A DNA stretch of 6,317 nt from Chloroflexota bacterium (lineage in GTDB: Bacteria > Chloroflexota > Limnocylindria > Limnocylindrales > CSP1-4): NCBI GenBank assembly GCA_021790715.1, contig JAJYGK010000055.1, positions 1 to 6,317 of the forward strand, read 5' to 3'. Position 1 is the first letter of the stretch; each line of letters starts with the position of its first letter. A program made the position numbers and the translations under genes. The notes beneath the pieces are model-generated. The model saw only the letters and a program-made list of their open reading frames with translations. It did no database searches and was not told the DNA's origin. This document shows positions 5,423-6,317 of the stretch, piece after piece.

Positions 5423-6317
5423 CTACCGCTCTGCCGGGCGGGGGACGAGCCGTTCGGCCAGTTCGAGCAGCGGCCGGACCTGCACGTCCCAGCGGTAGCG
5501 GTCGCGGTACAGCGCGAGCGCCCGCTCCCGGCGCGCCGCACGCGCCTCCGGCGGCGCGTCCAGCACCCGGCGCAGCGCACGGGCGAGGTCGTCGGGATCG
5601 GCCGGATCCGCGACGGCGCCCAGGTCGTCCGCCTCCACGATCCCGCGCATGACCCGGAGGTCGCGCCCCACCACGAGCGGCACGCCCGCCGTCAGCCCCT
5701 CCCAGAACTTGTTCGGGGTCGAGAGCCGCTGGTTGAGGGAGTCGCCCGGGACCGCGATCAGCACCGCGTCGGCGCCGGCCGCCCAGCGCGGCACCTCGTC
5801 CGGGTGGACCGGCGGCAGGGTGACGTGCCGCCCGGCGAACGCGGGATCCGCGTCTCTCGCGCGCAGGCGTTCGAACCACGGGCCGAAGCCCATGGCGACG
5901 AAGGCGGCGTCCGGGAGCCGCCGCACGGCCTCGCCCGATTCCAGCAGGCCGCGATCCGCGCCGAGGATGCCGAGGAACAGGACGAGGCGGGTCGTCGGCG
6001 GCAGGCCGCTCGCCCGGCGCAGCTCCTCTGGCCTGGCTTCCGGCGGCGGCGACCAGGGCGGGCAGTTGCGCACCACGACCGGATCCTGCCGCAGCCCCCA
6101 GCGACGGCGCAGCTCGGCCGCGATCGCCTCGTTCACCGTCGCGATGCCGTCGGCCCGGCGGACCAGGGCGAGCTCGCGGCCCGCGTAGAGGCGCCGCAGC
6201 GGGCGCGGCATCGTCGCGTACGCGTTGCCCTCGAGGAAGAGGTCGATGACGTCGTAGACGACCCGGGCAGCCCGCTTCCGTCCGGCTGCCTGCTCCCGTC
6301 CGGCTGCCTGCTCTCGT
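5423..6317 (-). CDS. Glycosyltransferase family 4-like protein, N-terminus beyond the window
   Basis: 297 residues are visible, ending in TAG at 5425-5423. The frame stays open to the right edge, so the N-terminal part is missing; the ATG at 6211 is internal, since recognisable family sequence (VVYDVIDLFLEG) lies upstream of it. The visible part covers the end of the acceptor-binding half, including ADGIATVNEAIAAELRRRWG (55-74) and VVVRNCPPW. The C-terminal Rossmann domain follows from LVLFLGILGADRGL (111-124), with AAFVAMGFGPW (137-147), ADAVLIAVPGDSLNQ and the nucleotide-sugar-binding stretch TPNKFWEGLTAGVPLVV (200-216), where E206 is the conserved glutamate of GT-B enzymes. It should transfer a sugar from an activated donor to a glycan or lipid acceptor, but neither is identifiable. 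Two REQAAG repeats lie at the truncated end. The gap to mazG suggests it is not tightly coupled to that cluster. Confidence 0.85.
   Translation of the reverse strand, partial: REQAAGREQAAGRKRAARVVYDVIDLFLEGNAYATMPRPLRRLYAGRELALVRRADGIATVNEAIAAELRRRWGLRQDPVVVRNCPPWSPPPEARPEELRRASGLPPTTRLVLFLGILGADRGLLESGEAVRRLPDAAFVAMGFGPWFERLRARDADPAFAGRHVTLPPVHPDEVPRWAAGADAVLIAVPGDSLNQRLSTPNKFWEGLTAGVPLVVGRDLRVMRGIVEADDLGAVADPADPDDLARALRRVLDAPPEARAARRERALALYRDRYRWDVQVRPLLELAERLVPRPAER
6281..6316 (-). repeat. 18-base tandem repeat encoding REQAAG twice
   Basis: Two adjacent 18-base units (6281-6298 and 6299-6316) differ at one base, and the change is synonymous (CGG versus CGA for Arg). On the minus strand each encodes Arg-Glu-Gln-Ala-Ala-Gly in frame with the glycosyltransferase. 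The array reaches the window edge, so the true copy number is unknown. It lies immediately ahead of the conserved VVYDVIDLFLEG segment, presumably in a surface loop before a core strand. Confidence 0.8.

Noticed and set aside
5194..5580. Upstream extension of the mazG frame to a GTG at 5304 or to 5580
   Set aside because: The added translation is Arg/Cys/Gly-rich, crosses the repeat array and the glycosyltransferase end, and shows no methylase motif. ATG 5193 begins where family-like sequence begins.
4486..5652. Plus-strand open frame of 388 codons opposite mazG and the glycosyltransferase end
   Set aside because: It is antisense to conserved MazG sequence, and its hexapeptide repetition simply reflects the 18-base DNA repeats at 5299-5370.
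443..6127. Three GCGATCGC octamers (443-450, 5386-5393, 6120-6127) as a HIP1-like repeat
   Set aside because: Three copies in a very GC-rich window are only modestly more than chance, and two lie inside coding sequence. This is not enough to claim a functional motif.

Overview
This is a very GC-rich bacterial window (I judge roughly three-quarters G+C by eye). It is laid out like an ordinary chromosome: one tRNA gene and six protein genes, with little intergenic space outside two gaps of about 230-270 bases. Codon choice, GTG and TTG starts, and Ala/Gly/Asp-rich inserts inside housekeeping enzymes fit a high-GC lineage such as Chloroflexota (for example Limnocylindria-like) or Actinomycetota. 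I lean to Chloroflexota because the MazG protein keeps part of a tetrapyrrole-methylase region at its N-terminus. That assignment is inference.

Layout: 35-109 (minus) is a complete tRNA-Pro(TGG) with an encoded CCA end. 110-379 is a divergent intergenic region holding a candidate tRNA promoter, two small hairpins, a 14-base perfect palindrome and a candidate promoter for the next gene. 380-1531 (plus) is a polytopic membrane protein of the lysylphosphatidylglycerol-synthase TM / UPF0104 flippase-like family. 1532-1608 is a short convergent gap with a GC-rich hairpin and a 22-base imperfect tandem repeat. From the right end everything reads leftward: a glycosyltransferase family 4-like protein (5423 to beyond the window edge, N-terminus missing), a 229-base gap with degenerate 18-base tandem repeats, then four tightly packed genes: mazG (5193-3847), rph (3850-3119), rdgB (3122-2328) and a TauE/SafE-family permease (2331-1609).

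The mazG-rph-rdgB-tauE cluster is the coherent unit. Each of its three junctions is a four-base stop/start overlap (ATGA, GTGA, TTGA), which points to one mRNA with translational coupling and also fixes the non-ATG starts of rdgB and tauE. MazG and RdgB are both house-cleaning nucleoside triphosphate pyrophosphatases, and RNase PH trims tRNA 3' ends by phosphorolysis, so the unit groups nucleotide-pool sanitation with RNA maturation. The permease at the end has no obvious link to these functions.

I found no mobile element, CRISPR array, defence locus or clear new system. The points most worth a second look are the orphan methylase-lobe remnant on MazG, the hexapeptide tandem repeat at the truncated edge of the glycosyltransferase, the second 18-base-period repeat in the gap upstream of mazG, and the triple stop/start overlap.
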